Shown here piece by piece: positions 1 to 8,599 of a DNA stretch of 19,763 bases. Location: NCBI GenBank assembly GCA_030151885.1, contig JASLCG010000046.1, positions 1-19,763 on the forward strand. The letters run 5' to 3'. Origin of the DNA: Bacteroides sp. Lineage in GTDB: Bacteria; Bacteroidota; Bacteroidia; Bacteroidales; Bacteroidaceae. Position 1 is the first letter of the stretch. Each line of letters begins with the position of its first letter. The translations under genes were made by a program, and so were the position numbers. Below the pieces are notes generated by a model that saw only the letters and a program-made list of their open reading frames with translations, was not told the DNA's origin and did no database searches.

Positions 1-10
1 TTATAGTAAA

Positions 11-307
11 TCACTTTTCTAAAATAGATTTTACTAACCACTCATTTAGATCTTTGTAATTTGAATAAGTGCTGGAATAACTTTTAGCATTTGAATATCT
101 ATTAAGTATTTTATTTGTAGCCCTGATTCCAGCATTATCATTATCCAAGTATAAATTGATTTGGTCGTATTGAGTATAAAATGAATTTTCGGGATCTAGT
201 AATGCGAGTGAATTTAGTATTAAGTAATCTGATTGAAAGTGAGCGTTGTTTTCTTGCCGTATTTGGATAAAAGACAGGAAGTAGCAGTATATATTAGAAG
301 CATCTAA
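11..307 (-). pseudogene. C-terminal fragment of a Toprim-domain primase of mobilizable elements
   Basis: Reading the minus strand from 307 down to the TGA at 11-13 gives 98 open codons with no plausible start; the frame is closed upstream by a TAG at 308-310. The residues YFLSFIQ, then YLILNSLALL, then INLYLDNDNAGIRATNKIL, then NYKDLNEWL, occur in the order seen at the C-terminus of the CHC2-zinc-finger/Toprim primases carried by Bacteroidota mobilizable and conjugative elements. The DNDNAG stretch is the Toprim DxD metal-binding motif. The zinc finger and the first Toprim motif (catalytic Glu) are absent, so the piece cannot be an active primase. It has no recognisable start or neighbour with a related job, and I infer a relic of a lost mobile element. 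The family assignment comes from motif recognition, not a search. Confidence 0.7.
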
Positions 308-1052
308 CTAGAGTTAATATGAATAAATTATTAAAATTTCACATATTGTTATTAGGGATTTTTGGTTTTAAATATGACTTTTATATTCATTTCGTAGTCG
401 ATTTTTATAAGTGTATAATAAATTTTATCTATGAATTACATGTTTCGAATGTTTAAGTCTTACGGTTAATACTAAGTATTAAGTGAGTTCGCCCTTAGTA
501 TATTGTATTGAGCTTAGTGCTATTTGGGATAGTTTTGTGTAAACTCACACTTCAAGGTTTTGCTATATGCGCTTGTTTTCTTTTTCGTTTAGATTCTCTT
601 TAGTAATTAATATTATAGCCTCTTTGTTTATTTTTTCCTATGCATATTCGATGAGTTATTTTATGATGCCTAAATTATCATTAAGTTGTAAAAGGTTGAT
701 TCTGTTTGTTTATTTGCAAGTTTTTGAACTTATATTTTTATTTTTTTTGAGGATCAACTTTAGAGTATAATCTAAATTCAGTTCTTGATATTTTATTATA
801 ATTCATTAGTTAAACTACATTTTCTTACTTAATCGTTGTCTCTTTTTCTTTTTGTTTTACTTACTCGTAAAATCTTATGGGTAGAACTATAATCTAAATA
901 TGTAGTGAAAGTATTTAGAGTAGCTTTTATATTTAAGTAAATATACTCCTATAGTAATTAGTATAACTAAAATTATTTATTAATTAGTTTAATGAGTGTA
1001 TATGTATTTCTAATATAATGAAATTTTATCTTAAAGTTATTTAATAATGTGC
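308..1052. other. AT-rich intergenic region, no supported gene
   Basis: About 745 bases between the primase relic and the PUL promoter. Only short frames occur (45 codons at 319-456, 67 codons at 567-770), both Phe/Ile/Leu-rich as expected from AT-rich noncoding DNA, without a convincing ribosome site or family resemblance. The only structure I can point to is a 17-base palindrome at 466-482. The region is probably decayed mobile-element DNA plus upstream control sequence of the PUL. Confidence 0.5.
466..482. repeat. 17-base palindrome upstream of the PUL
   Basis: TTAATACT-A-AGTATTAA is an exact 8-base inverted repeat around a single central base. It lies about 700 bases before the SusC-like gene. 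Such a short, symmetric element can be a dimeric-regulator site, but in AT-rich DNA it can also arise by chance, and it is far from the candidate promoter. Confidence 0.3.
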
Positions 1053-1083
1053 TTTTATATTAAATATATTTTAGATAAGTTTG
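1053..1083 (+). promoter_or_regulatory. Candidate Bacteroidota-type promoter of the PUL
   Basis: TAAGTTTG at 1076-1083 fits the Bacteroidota -7 consensus TAnnTTTG exactly. TTTT at 1053-1056, 19 bases upstream, is an imperfect -33 TTTG. Transcription would begin near 1090, giving a leader of about 75-80 bases before the SusC-like ATG at 1168. The consensus is established for the phylum; use of this site is inferred. Confidence 0.45.
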
Positions 1084-1088
1084 CAATC

Positions 1089-1100
1089 AGTTTCGAAACT
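1089..1100. promoter_or_regulatory. Palindrome over the predicted PUL transcription start
   Basis: AGTTTCGAAACT is a perfect 12-base palindrome starting six bases after the candidate -7 element, so it would cover the predicted start site. A protein bound here could block initiation. It could also be a chance palindrome; no matching second copy was seen near the other genes. Confidence 0.3.
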
Positions 1101-1106
1101 ATATAA

Positions 1107-1121
1107 ATCTATTTAATAGAT
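1107..1121. promoter_or_regulatory. Second palindrome in the PUL leader
   Basis: ATCTATT-T-AATAGAT is an exact 7-base inverted repeat with one central base, located 6 bases after the palindrome at 1089-1100 and inside the predicted leader. As RNA it has no usable loop, so a DNA-binding site is more plausible than a hairpin. Function is inferred only from position and symmetry. Confidence 0.25.
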
Positions 1122-1167
1122 ATGTGTGTTAAAGTAAATTATATTATTAATATATTAAAAAGTGACT

Positions 1168-4100
1168 ATGAATAACAGATGTAAAAGCTTCTTTTTAGTG
1201 CTTTTATTATTAGCCGTTACTTATCAGGTCGATGCAAAAGACTTAGCTAAGATTGAAGCGGCTAATAATAGTAGTTACATTGTCAATCAGAAGAACAAAA
1301 TTACAGGAAAAGTAAAAGACTCTAATGGTGAGGACCTTATTGGAGTTAATGTTGTAGTAAAAGGTAGTAATAAAGGTACTATAACAGATTTTGATGGAAA
1401 TTTTGTTGTCGAAGCGGAAAAAGGGGAAACGTTGGAGTTCTCTTATATAGGTTATATTTCTAAGAGTGTTCTCCTTAAATCTAACAACTCTATAGAAATA
1501 GTACTTGTTGAAGATACAAAACTACTTGATGAGGTTGTAGTTACTGCCTTGGGTATTAAAAGATCAGAAAAAGCATTAAGCTATAATGTTCAGAAAGTAA
1601 AAGGTGATGAATTAACAGCAGTAAAAGATGCAAACTTTGTAAACTCCTTAAACGGTAAGATAGCTGGTGTTAATATTCAAAAAAGCTCTTCAGGTGTAGG
1701 TGGTTCTACTCGTGTAGTAATGAGAGGTAACAAGTCTATTATGGGAGATAACAATGTTTTATATGTTGTAGATGGTATTCCTATAGGTAATCAGGCAGAT
1801 AGAAGTGGTAATGGTACAGGATTTGGAGGGATGACTTCAGGTGAAGGTATCTCAAGCTTTAACCCTGATGATATTGAAAGTATTTCTGTTTTGACTGGAC
1901 CATCAGCAGCAGCTCTTTATGGTGCATCAGCGGCGAATGGTGTAATTCTTATAAATACTAAAAAAGGTGTAAATGGCAAGGTTAGAGTGAATGTAAATTC
2001 ATCTTATGAAGCTGCTAAGGCTTATATATTGCCAGAATTTCAAAACACTTATGGTAATGTTTCAGGAGAATCAAGGTCTTGGGGTAACAAATTAGAAACT
2101 CCAACTTCATATAATCCTAAAGATGATTTCTTTAGAATTGGTGATACCTTCAATAACTCATTTAATATTTCTGCAGGTACAGAAAAAAATCAAACGTATT
2201 TTTCTGCTTCAGCTATAAATGCAACAGGTATAGTACCTAACAATAAATACCATAGATATAATGTAACATTAAGAAATACAGTTAAATTATTCAATGATAA
2301 ATTAACATTGGACGCTTCAGCTAGTTATGTTAGAGAATTTGCTAATAATATGGTCTCTTATGGTACATATTTTAATCCTATAGTAGGTGCATACTTATAT
2401 CCAAGAGGTATGAATTTTGATCAAGAGAAGTATTTTGAAAGATATGATGCTGCACTTGGGTATAACAAACAATACTGGGGACCTGGAGACATGGGGATGG
2501 ATATTCAAAATCCTTATTGGACTGCTTACCGTAATGTAAGACCCGAAGTAAAAGATAGATATATGTTTTATGGTCAAGCAAAATATGAAATTACCAATTG
2601 GCTAAATGTTGCAGGACGTGTACGTTTGGATAATACTTATAGTGAAAAAGAAGATAAAAGATATGCTTCTACTATAGGTACTTTTGCTAAACCTAAAGGC
2701 AGATATAACTATTCTAGTTCAGTATTTAGACAAAAATATGCCGATGTAATGGTTAATTTGAATAAATCACTGAATGATGATTTTTTCTTAACTGCAAACG
2801 TTGGTTCTTCTTTCGAAGAGTATGATACTAAAGGTCGTGGATATGGTGGACAACTACTTCTTGTTCCTAATAAATTTACATATACGAATCTAGATCCTGT
2901 AAATAGTGCTGCTACTGAGACTGGTGGTAATAGTAGAACGAGAAATATTGCTATGTTCGCATCTGCGGAGCTATCGTGGAAGTCAGCTGTATACCTAACA
3001 TTAACAGGTAGAGGTGATCGTCCTTCTCAATTGGTAAACAGTAAAAATGAGTGGATTTTTTATCCTTCTGTAGGGCTTTCAACTCTAGTTACAGAGTTAC
3101 TTTCTGAGGATTTTAGAAAAAGAATAGAGCCAGTTCTTTCTTTCTTAAAAGTTAGAACTTCTTATACTGAAGTAGGATCTCCAATACCATTTACAGGATT
3201 AACCCCAGGTACTATTACTCATAATATATCAGGTGGTGCAGTAGATCCTTACGAGTATTATCCACTATCAGATTTTAAAGCTGAACGAACCAGATCTTAT
3301 GAATTAGGGGTGGACTCTAGGTGGTTTAATAACATTTTATCTCTAGGATTTACAGTATATAAATCGAATACTTATAATCAACTTCTTAAGGCTCAGTTAT
3401 CTAAAGGTTCTGGATATAACTATATGTTTGTACAAGCAGGTAATGTACAAAACAAAGGTGTTGAGTTTAATTTAGGTGTTAGTCAATCATTTGGAGACTT
3501 TGGTTATAATACAAGCATTACTGCTACAGCGAATAGAAATAAGATAAAAAAACTAGCTCGTAATGTTAAGAACCCTGTTGATCCAACTCAAACATTAGAT
3601 TTATCTGATATTCAAATGGGACGTTTTCGTTTAAGAGAAGGTGGCCAAATGGGTGATATGTATGCTGATGAGTGGTTAAAGAGAGATGATGAAAATCATA
3701 TTATCTATAATAAAGAAGATGGTGATAAATTATTAACAGAAACAACTTCTCCTTATAAAATAGGTAGTGTAAACCCTAAATGGAACTTAGGATGGAATAC
3801 TACTTTAAATTATAAAGGATTTAGCCTTAATATGCTTTTTAATGCACGATTAGGAGGTAATGTCATTTCAAAAACTCAAGCAACACTTGATTTATTTGGG
3901 GTTTCTAAAGCTTCTGCACAGGTTAGAGATGCGGGTGGTGTACAGTTAGGAGATTTTGTGGTTGATCCTCAAACTTATTATGAGGCAGTATCAAACTTAG
4001 ATGCATACTATGTATATTCAGCAACTAATGTTAGACTACAAGAGGCACGTTTATCTTACTCTTTCCCTAAAAAATGGTTTAATAATGTGATAAATGATTT

Positions 4101-4260
4101 ATCATTATCTGTTTATGGTACCAATCTTTGGATGATTTATAATAAAGCTCCATTTGATCCTGAACTAACAGCTTCTACTGGTACTTTTGGACAAGGTTAT
4201 GATTACTTTATGTTACCAAGCCAAAGAACATTTGGTGTGGGGCTTAAAGTTGGATTCTAA
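1168..4260 (+). CDS. SusC/RagA-family TonB-dependent outer membrane glycan transporter
   Basis: Outer-membrane barrel that imports oligosaccharides using energy from TonB. From the ATG at 1168 the protein has 1030 residues: signal peptide about 1-23, carboxypeptidase-regulatory-like domain about 45-113 (ITGKVKDSNGEDLIGVNV), the family signature DEVVVTALG at 121-129, plug about 145-265 (LYVVDGIPIG, AAALYGASAANGVILI), then the barrel, ending in Phe (GLKVGF) as outer-membrane proteins do. An in-frame GTG at 1162 would add two residues; I prefer the ATG. There is no N-terminal STN domain, so it is not built as a transducer talking to an anti-sigma factor. It is followed after 22 bases by its SusD-like partner. 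Family membership is secure; the glycan specificity is inferred from the GH18 gene downstream. Confidence 0.96.
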   Translation: MNNRCKSFFLVLLLLAVTYQVDAKDLAKIEAANNSSYIVNQKNKITGKVKDSNGEDLIGVNVVVKGSNKGTITDFDGNFVVEAEKGETLEFSYIGYISKSVLLKSNNSIEIVLVEDTKLLDEVVVTALGIKRSEKALSYNVQKVKGDELTAVKDANFVNSLNGKIAGVNIQKSSSGVGGSTRVVMRGNKSIMGDNNVLYVVDGIPIGNQADRSGNGTGFGGMTSGEGISSFNPDDIESISVLTGPSAAALYGASAANGVILINTKKGVNGKVRVNVNSSYEAAKAYILPEFQNTYGNVSGESRSWGNKLETPTSYNPKDDFFRIGDTFNNSFNISAGTEKNQTYFSASAINATGIVPNNKYHRYNVTLRNTVKLFNDKLTLDASASYVREFANNMVSYGTYFNPIVGAYLYPRGMNFDQEKYFERYDAALGYNKQYWGPGDMGMDIQNPYWTAYRNVRPEVKDRYMFYGQAKYEITNWLNVAGRVRLDNTYSEKEDKRYASTIGTFAKPKGRYNYSSSVFRQKYADVMVNLNKSLNDDFFLTANVGSSFEEYDTKGRGYGGQLLLVPNKFTYTNLDPVNSAATETGGNSRTRNIAMFASAELSWKSAVYLTLTGRGDRPSQLVNSKNEWIFYPSVGLSTLVTELLSEDFRKRIEPVLSFLKVRTSYTEVGSPIPFTGLTPGTITHNISGGAVDPYEYYPLSDFKAERTRSYELGVDSRWFNNILSLGFTVYKSNTYNQLLKAQLSKGSGYNYMFVQAGNVQNKGVEFNLGVSQSFGDFGYNTSITATANRNKIKKLARNVKNPVDPTQTLDLSDIQMGRFRLREGGQMGDMYADEWLKRDDENHIIYNKEDGDKLLTETTSPYKIGSVNPKWNLGWNTTLNYKGFSLNMLFNARLGGNVISKTQATLDLFGVSKASAQVRDAGGVQLGDFVVDPQTYYEAVSNLDAYYVYSATNVRLQEARLSYSFPKKWFNNVINDLSLSVYGTNLWMIYNKAPFDPELTASTGTFGQGYDYFMLPSQRTFGVGLKVGF

Positions 4261-4282
4261 TCAAATTTAATACATCAGAAAA

Positions 4283-5920
4283 ATGAAAAAATATATATAT
4301 TTAGCACTTATAGCATTGTTTTCTGCTTGCACCGATTATGAAGATATCAATACAAATATATATGGGGTAACAGATGACGAATTTAAGGCTGGAGGATTAG
4401 CTTATGGTGCATCCTTCATGAAAATGCAACAATTGGTTATTCCAATAGGTTCTCCTGATAGAACTACAGGTCCAGGTAATGATTTACAAAATACAGACTT
4501 GATATCATCAGGTAGCTATATTGGTTATTTTGGTAATAATAATAATTGGGGATTCAATATTGAAGCAAGTTGGAATTTTGTAGGAGGACGTATGAATTAT
4601 GCTTACGACAATTTATATTCTAATTTATTTAAATCTTGGAATGAGATTTATAAAGAAACTTCAAAATCTGAAGATCCTACTGATAAAGCTACATTAGCTG
4701 TGGCTAATATTGTAAAAGTTGTAGGTTGGTTAAGGGCCACAGATGCTTTTGGTCCTATTGTTTATACTAAAGCAGGTGATGGTAATATTGCTCCTGAATT
4801 AGACTCACAAGAAAGGGTGTACAGAGCTATGCTATCAGACTTGGATACTAGTGTGCAAATATTAAATAAGTACAATGCTTTACTAATGGATAAGTATGAT
4901 GCTATCTATGACGGAGATGTGACGAAGTGGGTTAAATTTGCTAACTCATTAATGCTTAGATTAGGGGTTCGTGTACATTTTAAAGACCAATCGCTGGCAG
5001 AAGAATACATTACTAAAGCATTAAACCTTGCTAATGGAGGTGTTATTTCAACACCTGCAGAAGAAGCTAAAATTCAGAGTACAAGTAAAATGCCTTTAAA
5101 AAACTCAATGATTGCTTCAGTACAGGAATATAATGAAACAAGAATGGGGTTAGGAATTTTTAGTTATTTGGATGGATATAATGATCCACGTCTTGCTAAA
5201 TACTTTACTGAAGGTACGCTTGCGAATGGAACAAAAGCATATTTAGGTTTGCCACCTACTAATGCAAATAAAAAACAAACAGGACCTAATTCTCCAGAGT
5301 TTGCTTCTATGCCAAATGTATCTGAAGGTTCTCCTCTTTACTGGATGAGAGCTTCTGAGGTCTTATTTTTAAAAGCAGAGGCTGCATTGTTTGGATTGAT
5401 TTCTGAAGATGCTAAATCCTTGTATGAGTCTGCGATAGCTATGTCTTTTGAAGAAAATGGTGTGTCAGGCGCAGATCAGTATATAAGCTCGACGAATAGA
5501 CCATCAGATATCGAATTTAATAACAATAGTGTCTATAGTTATTACAGTGCAAAAAACTCTGAAAAGAATGTATCTCCTAAGTGGGATGATTATAATAGTA
5601 TTTCAAGTTTGAGTAAAGAAGAGCAACAATTCCAAAAAATTATTACTCAGAAGTATCTTGCATTATACCCTAATGCAATGGAAGCATGGACAGAATATCG
5701 TAGAACTGGATATCCTTTTATTTTACCTCCTCATGATATGGCTGCATACAAAAGAATTGGAGCAGATAAAAACTGTTATGCTCCTGAAAGATTTAAGTAT
5801 CCTTCAAGTGAACACACTAATAATCCTAATATGGATAAAGTTACAGAATTACTAGGTGGTGAGGATATAGGAGCCACAAAACTATGGTGGGTTCGTGATA
5901 ATAGGCCAAGTCAGCATTAA
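4283..5920 (+). CDS. SusD/RagB-family glycan-binding outer membrane lipoprotein
   Basis: Surface lipoprotein that caps the SusC-like barrel and hands it glycans. The 545-residue protein starts with a short lipoprotein signal (LFSAC, acylated Cys16) followed by acidic residues (TDYED), consistent with the export signal that sends Bacteroidota lipoproteins to the cell surface. Mostly helical TPR-like fold expected. The C-terminal run QKYLALYPNAMEAWTEYRR and nearby TGYPF are typical of the SusD-like group often paired with N-glycan and GH18 loci. It lies 22 bases after the SusC-like gene and 32 bases before the GH18 start, so co-transcription is likely. SusD-family assignment is firm; ligand is inferred from context. 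Confidence 0.95.
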   Translation: MKKYIYLALIALFSACTDYEDINTNIYGVTDDEFKAGGLAYGASFMKMQQLVIPIGSPDRTTGPGNDLQNTDLISSGSYIGYFGNNNNWGFNIEASWNFVGGRMNYAYDNLYSNLFKSWNEIYKETSKSEDPTDKATLAVANIVKVVGWLRATDAFGPIVYTKAGDGNIAPELDSQERVYRAMLSDLDTSVQILNKYNALLMDKYDAIYDGDVTKWVKFANSLMLRLGVRVHFKDQSLAEEYITKALNLANGGVISTPAEEAKIQSTSKMPLKNSMIASVQEYNETRMGLGIFSYLDGYNDPRLAKYFTEGTLANGTKAYLGLPPTNANKKQTGPNSPEFASMPNVSEGSPLYWMRASEVLFLKAEAALFGLISEDAKSLYESAIAMSFEENGVSGADQYISSTNRPSDIEFNNNSVYSYYSAKNSEKNVSPKWDDYNSISSLSKEEQQFQKIITQKYLALYPNAMEAWTEYRRTGYPFILPPHDMAAYKRIGADKNCYAPERFKYPSSEHTNNPNMDKVTELLGGEDIGATKLWWVRDNRPSQH

Positions 5921-5952
5921 TTTAAATTACTTATTATTTGAAATTCAACATT

Positions 5953-7095
5953 ATGAATACAATAAAATTTAGTATAAAGAAGCTTATTTATTTAGTAACA
6001 TTTATATTTTCGATGGGGTTATTACCTCAGTCGTGTAGCAAATGGACAGATAGTGAGCGTGAGATTTTTGGTAATCAAGAGGGATTAATGAGACGAATTC
6101 CTTATTTAGAAGCTGAATCAATGGAAGATCTTCCATTGGAACAACAAGAACATTTTAAAAAGCTTAAAGAATACAGAAAAACTCGTCATGTTAAAGGTTT
6201 TGGATGGTTTGGTAACTGGACAGGTAAAGGTGATAACCCACAAAACTACTTGAAAGCGTTACCTGATAGTGTAGATTTTGTATCGTTATGGGGTACTAGA
6301 GGAAACCTATCAGAAGAACAAAAAAAGGATCTTAAGTTTTTCCAAGAGGTAAAGAGTGGCAAAGCTGTACTATGTTGGATTATTCAAAACTTAGGAGATC
6401 AAATGACTCCAAATGGTAGAGGTGCTATTGAATATTGGGTAGATGAGAAAGGTGGCGGAAGCTTTGAAGAAGGTGTGAGAGCCTACGCAAATGCTATTTG
6501 TGATACTATTGAAAAATACAATTTGGATGGTTTTGATATAGACTATGAGCCTGGTTATGGGCACTCTGGAACTTTGGCTAATAGTCAAAAAATTTCTCCT
6601 AATGGTAATAATAATATGCAAATATTTATTGAGACTTTAAGTGGTCGTCTTCGTCCTGCTGGCCGTATGTTAGTAATGGATGGTCAGCCAGATCTGCTTT
6701 CTACTGAAACATCGAAACTAATTGATAACTATATCTATCAGGCTTACTGGGAAAGTAGATCTAGTTCTGTCTTGTCTAAAATTAACCATCCTCATTTGAT
6801 AGATTGGGAAGAAAAAACAATTATTACAGTGGAGTTTGAGCAAACTTGGAGAACAGGTGGCATTGATCATTATAATTCTACTAAAAGACCAGAGTTAAAT
6901 AGCTTGAATGGTACACAAATTTTGGATTATGCAACTTTAGATTTGCCTAGTGGAAAAAGAATTGGTGGTATTGGTACCTATCATATGGAGTATGATTATG
7001 CAAATATCTCTCGTGAAGAAGCTGGCAAACGACCATATCATTGGCTACGTTTAGCTTTATATTATGGTAATCAACTTTATCCTATAGAAAAATAA
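5953..7095 (+). CDS. GH18 lipoprotein, probable endo-beta-N-acetylglucosaminidase
   Basis: Glycoside hydrolase family 18 enzyme expected to cut the GlcNAc-GlcNAc (chitobiose) bond of N-glycans. From the ATG at 5953 the protein has 380 residues; a TTG at 5938 would add five and is less likely. A hydrophobic signal ends at Cys28 (LLPQSC), a loose lipobox. The catalytic DxxDxDxE motif is complete: D192, D195, D197 and acid E199 in LDGFDIDYEP. On the later strand the sequence reads YQAY (Q263, Y265). Family knowledge: endo-N-acetylglucosaminidases of GH18 carry Q-x-Y here, whereas chitinases carry M-x-Y-D, so I favour endoglycosidase over chitinase. Position within a SusC/D operon implies action at the cell surface before uptake. 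Exact glycan type (high-mannose or complex) cannot be read from the sequence. Confidence 0.88.
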   Translation: MNTIKFSIKKLIYLVTFIFSMGLLPQSCSKWTDSEREIFGNQEGLMRRIPYLEAESMEDLPLEQQEHFKKLKEYRKTRHVKGFGWFGNWTGKGDNPQNYLKALPDSVDFVSLWGTRGNLSEEQKKDLKFFQEVKSGKAVLCWIIQNLGDQMTPNGRGAIEYWVDEKGGGSFEEGVRAYANAICDTIEKYNLDGFDIDYEPGYGHSGTLANSQKISPNGNNNMQIFIETLSGRLRPAGRMLVMDGQPDLLSTETSKLIDNYIYQAYWESRSSSVLSKINHPHLIDWEEKTIITVEFEQTWRTGGIDHYNSTKRPELNSLNGTQILDYATLDLPSGKRIGGIGTYHMEYDYANISREEAGKRPYHWLRLALYYGNQLYPIEK

Positions 7096-7104
7096 TAGAA
7101 TACT

Positions 7105-8283
7105 ATGAAAAAAATAATATTATCATGCATTGGAATGGCTTTCCTCTTTATAGGATGCCAAAATGAACTATACAAAGATGCTCTTGAAGATCATAAAAGT
7201 GACCAAGGAATTTATATAGATAGTGATGATTTATTACAGAGTTTTGTAGCTGAAGGTCAAGATACTTATATCAATGATGTCGTAATAAATCTTGCACGAA
7301 AAAGTAACAGCACTATTAAAGTAGATGTTGTTGTAGGAGATCAAAAGCAATTAGATACTTACAATAAACAACACTTAACAAATTACCCTCTACTTCCAGC
7401 AGAAATGTATACTGTAGATGAAGAACTGATTTTAGAAGCAGGAATATCGAGTGCTGTATTACCAATTAAGTTATCTAACCTAGCTTTCAATGGTAATAGT
7501 ACTTATGCATTACCAGTTAAAATAACTGGTGGTAATGCTAGTATTATTGGAGGGCAAAATGAAACTATTCTTATTTTAGAACAGAGAATTGTAACTAAAT
7601 CATTAAGAATGAGGGGTTCTGGAACAGAAGATGGTAAAATGTTTGCAGATGACTTCAAAGTAAATCAATGGACAATGGAAGTTATGGTGAATCGCTCTTC
7701 ATACTCTTCTAATAATAAAGCTATCTGTGGTACTAAATTAGTGGCTAATTCATCTATGAATGATGAAATCTATCCTAGATTTGGTGATGTAACTATTCAA
7801 CCTAATCAGCTTCAGATTAAAACAGGAAACTCTCAGATTGATGTGTCTAAAGATAAGTTTGCTGCAGAGCCTAATGAGTGGTATATGATTACTTTTGTAT
7901 ATGATGGTCATAAACATTATGTATATATAAATGGTAACTTAGTTGCTGATAGAGAAATTAGGGAAGGTGCTTATGGCTTAACTGGTTTTTGGATTGGTGG
8001 AGCTAACGAATTAGTTAGAGAAGTTAGATTCTGGGAAACAGCAAGGACATCTAAGCAAATTAAAGATAATGTTTGGAAGACAGTTCATCCAGACTCAGAT
8101 GGATTACTTCTTTATTATCCGGGTAATGGGAAAAAATTCGATAGAGAAACTGGAACAATTATTGAAGATGAAACTAAGGTTTGGGATTGGAGTAAAAATG
8201 AAAAACATCTAAAGTTACCTTCAGGTGCAAGTTTTGATGATAATGGTGGAAATTACTTTATTTTCCCAAAAGAAGGTAAGTAG
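7105..8283 (+). CDS. DUF1735 + LamG-like surface lipoprotein, probable glycan-binding protein
   Basis: 392-residue lipoprotein: signal peptide with lipobox FIGC (Cys18), a DUF1735-type beta-sandwich at about 35-160 (pattern YINDVVINLARKSNSTIKV, then LPAEMYTVDEELILEAG, then YALPVKITG), and a LamG/concanavalin-like domain at about 165-390 (WTMEVMVN, NEWYMITFVYDGHKHYVYING, VREVRFWETARTSKQI, then LLLYYPGNG). Proteins of this architecture accompany GH18 endoglycosidases in Bacteroides N-glycan loci, and I infer a surface glycan-binding role that retains substrate near the GH18 enzyme. No catalytic motif is visible. It starts 9 bases after the GH18 stop and is the last gene before a strong terminator, so it closes the operon. 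Confidence 0.85.
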   Translation: MKKIILSCIGMAFLFIGCQNELYKDALEDHKSDQGIYIDSDDLLQSFVAEGQDTYINDVVINLARKSNSTIKVDVVVGDQKQLDTYNKQHLTNYPLLPAEMYTVDEELILEAGISSAVLPIKLSNLAFNGNSTYALPVKITGGNASIIGGQNETILILEQRIVTKSLRMRGSGTEDGKMFADDFKVNQWTMEVMVNRSSYSSNNKAICGTKLVANSSMNDEIYPRFGDVTIQPNQLQIKTGNSQIDVSKDKFAAEPNEWYMITFVYDGHKHYVYINGNLVADREIREGAYGLTGFWIGGANELVREVRFWETARTSKQIKDNVWKTVHPDSDGLLLYYPGNGKKFDRETGTIIEDETKVWDWSKNEKHLKLPSGASFDDNGGNYFIFPKEGK

Positions 8284-8294
8284 TATATTTAAAT

Positions 8295-8336
8295 TAATGC
8301 ATAAAAAAGGGCCAACTGGCCCTTTTTTATGCATTA
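8295..8336 (+). terminator. Rho-independent terminator of the PUL
   Basis: A perfect inverted repeat with 19-base arms (8295-8313 and 8318-8336) around the loop AACT. The core is GGGCC/GGCCC flanked by A6 and T6, so the plus-strand transcript ends in a GC stem plus U-tract. It starts 11 bases after the stop of the last PUL gene. The A-tract/T-tract symmetry would let it work on both strands. Confidence 0.88.
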
Positions 8337-8599
8337 TAGTATAATATTTAAAACACAGAATACTAGATTTTTATGGGCTATTTCAAAATAGAAAACAATT
8401 GGTTTAATATCTTCTTATCTGGATAAATAGCATGTTCGTTTTACTCCTATAGCCTAGAATACTAGGCCACGGGGTATGTTATTAATAATTATTTTATTTG
8501 GATTTAATTAAAAGATTATTATACTAAATACTGTAGTATCCTCCGAAAAGAGGACCTCAAGTGCTAAGTTTTTGAGTCAGATAACTTATATTTTCTTGT
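8337..8599. other. Intergenic DNA without a recognisable gene
   Basis: No frame of useful length and no family resemblance in any frame read by eye. It contains a small hairpin, GCCTAG-AATA-CTAGGC at 8452-8467, without a T-tract. If the recombinase relic to the right once had a catalytic domain, it should have lain here, but I could not find the Arg-His-x-x-Arg-Tyr residues, so that part appears deleted or decayed beyond recognition. Confidence 0.4.

Noticed and set aside
319..456. 45-codon plus-strand frame starting MNKLLKFH
   Set aside because: Too short, no ribosome site or neighbour support; composition matches background.
216..484. AGTATTAAGT present at about 216 and 475 as a direct repeat
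   Set aside because: Ten AT-rich bases with no longer match; expected by chance in DNA of this composition.
567..770. 67-codon plus-strand frame with a hydrophobic product
   Set aside because: Phe/Leu/Ile-rich as expected from AT-rich noncoding DNA, no ribosome site, no family resemblance, and located in a relic region.
2378..2581. Minus-strand frames inside the SusC-like gene
   Set aside because: Shadows of a well-supported coding region on the other strand. The same applies to frames at 5658-5855, 6391-6621, 10222-10422, 11318-11587, 12019-12318, 15932-16429, 18372-18608 and 18826-19020.
8452..8467. Hairpin GCCTAG-AATA-CTAGGC as a terminator
   Set aside because: Six-base stem with no T-tract on either side and no gene ending nearby.
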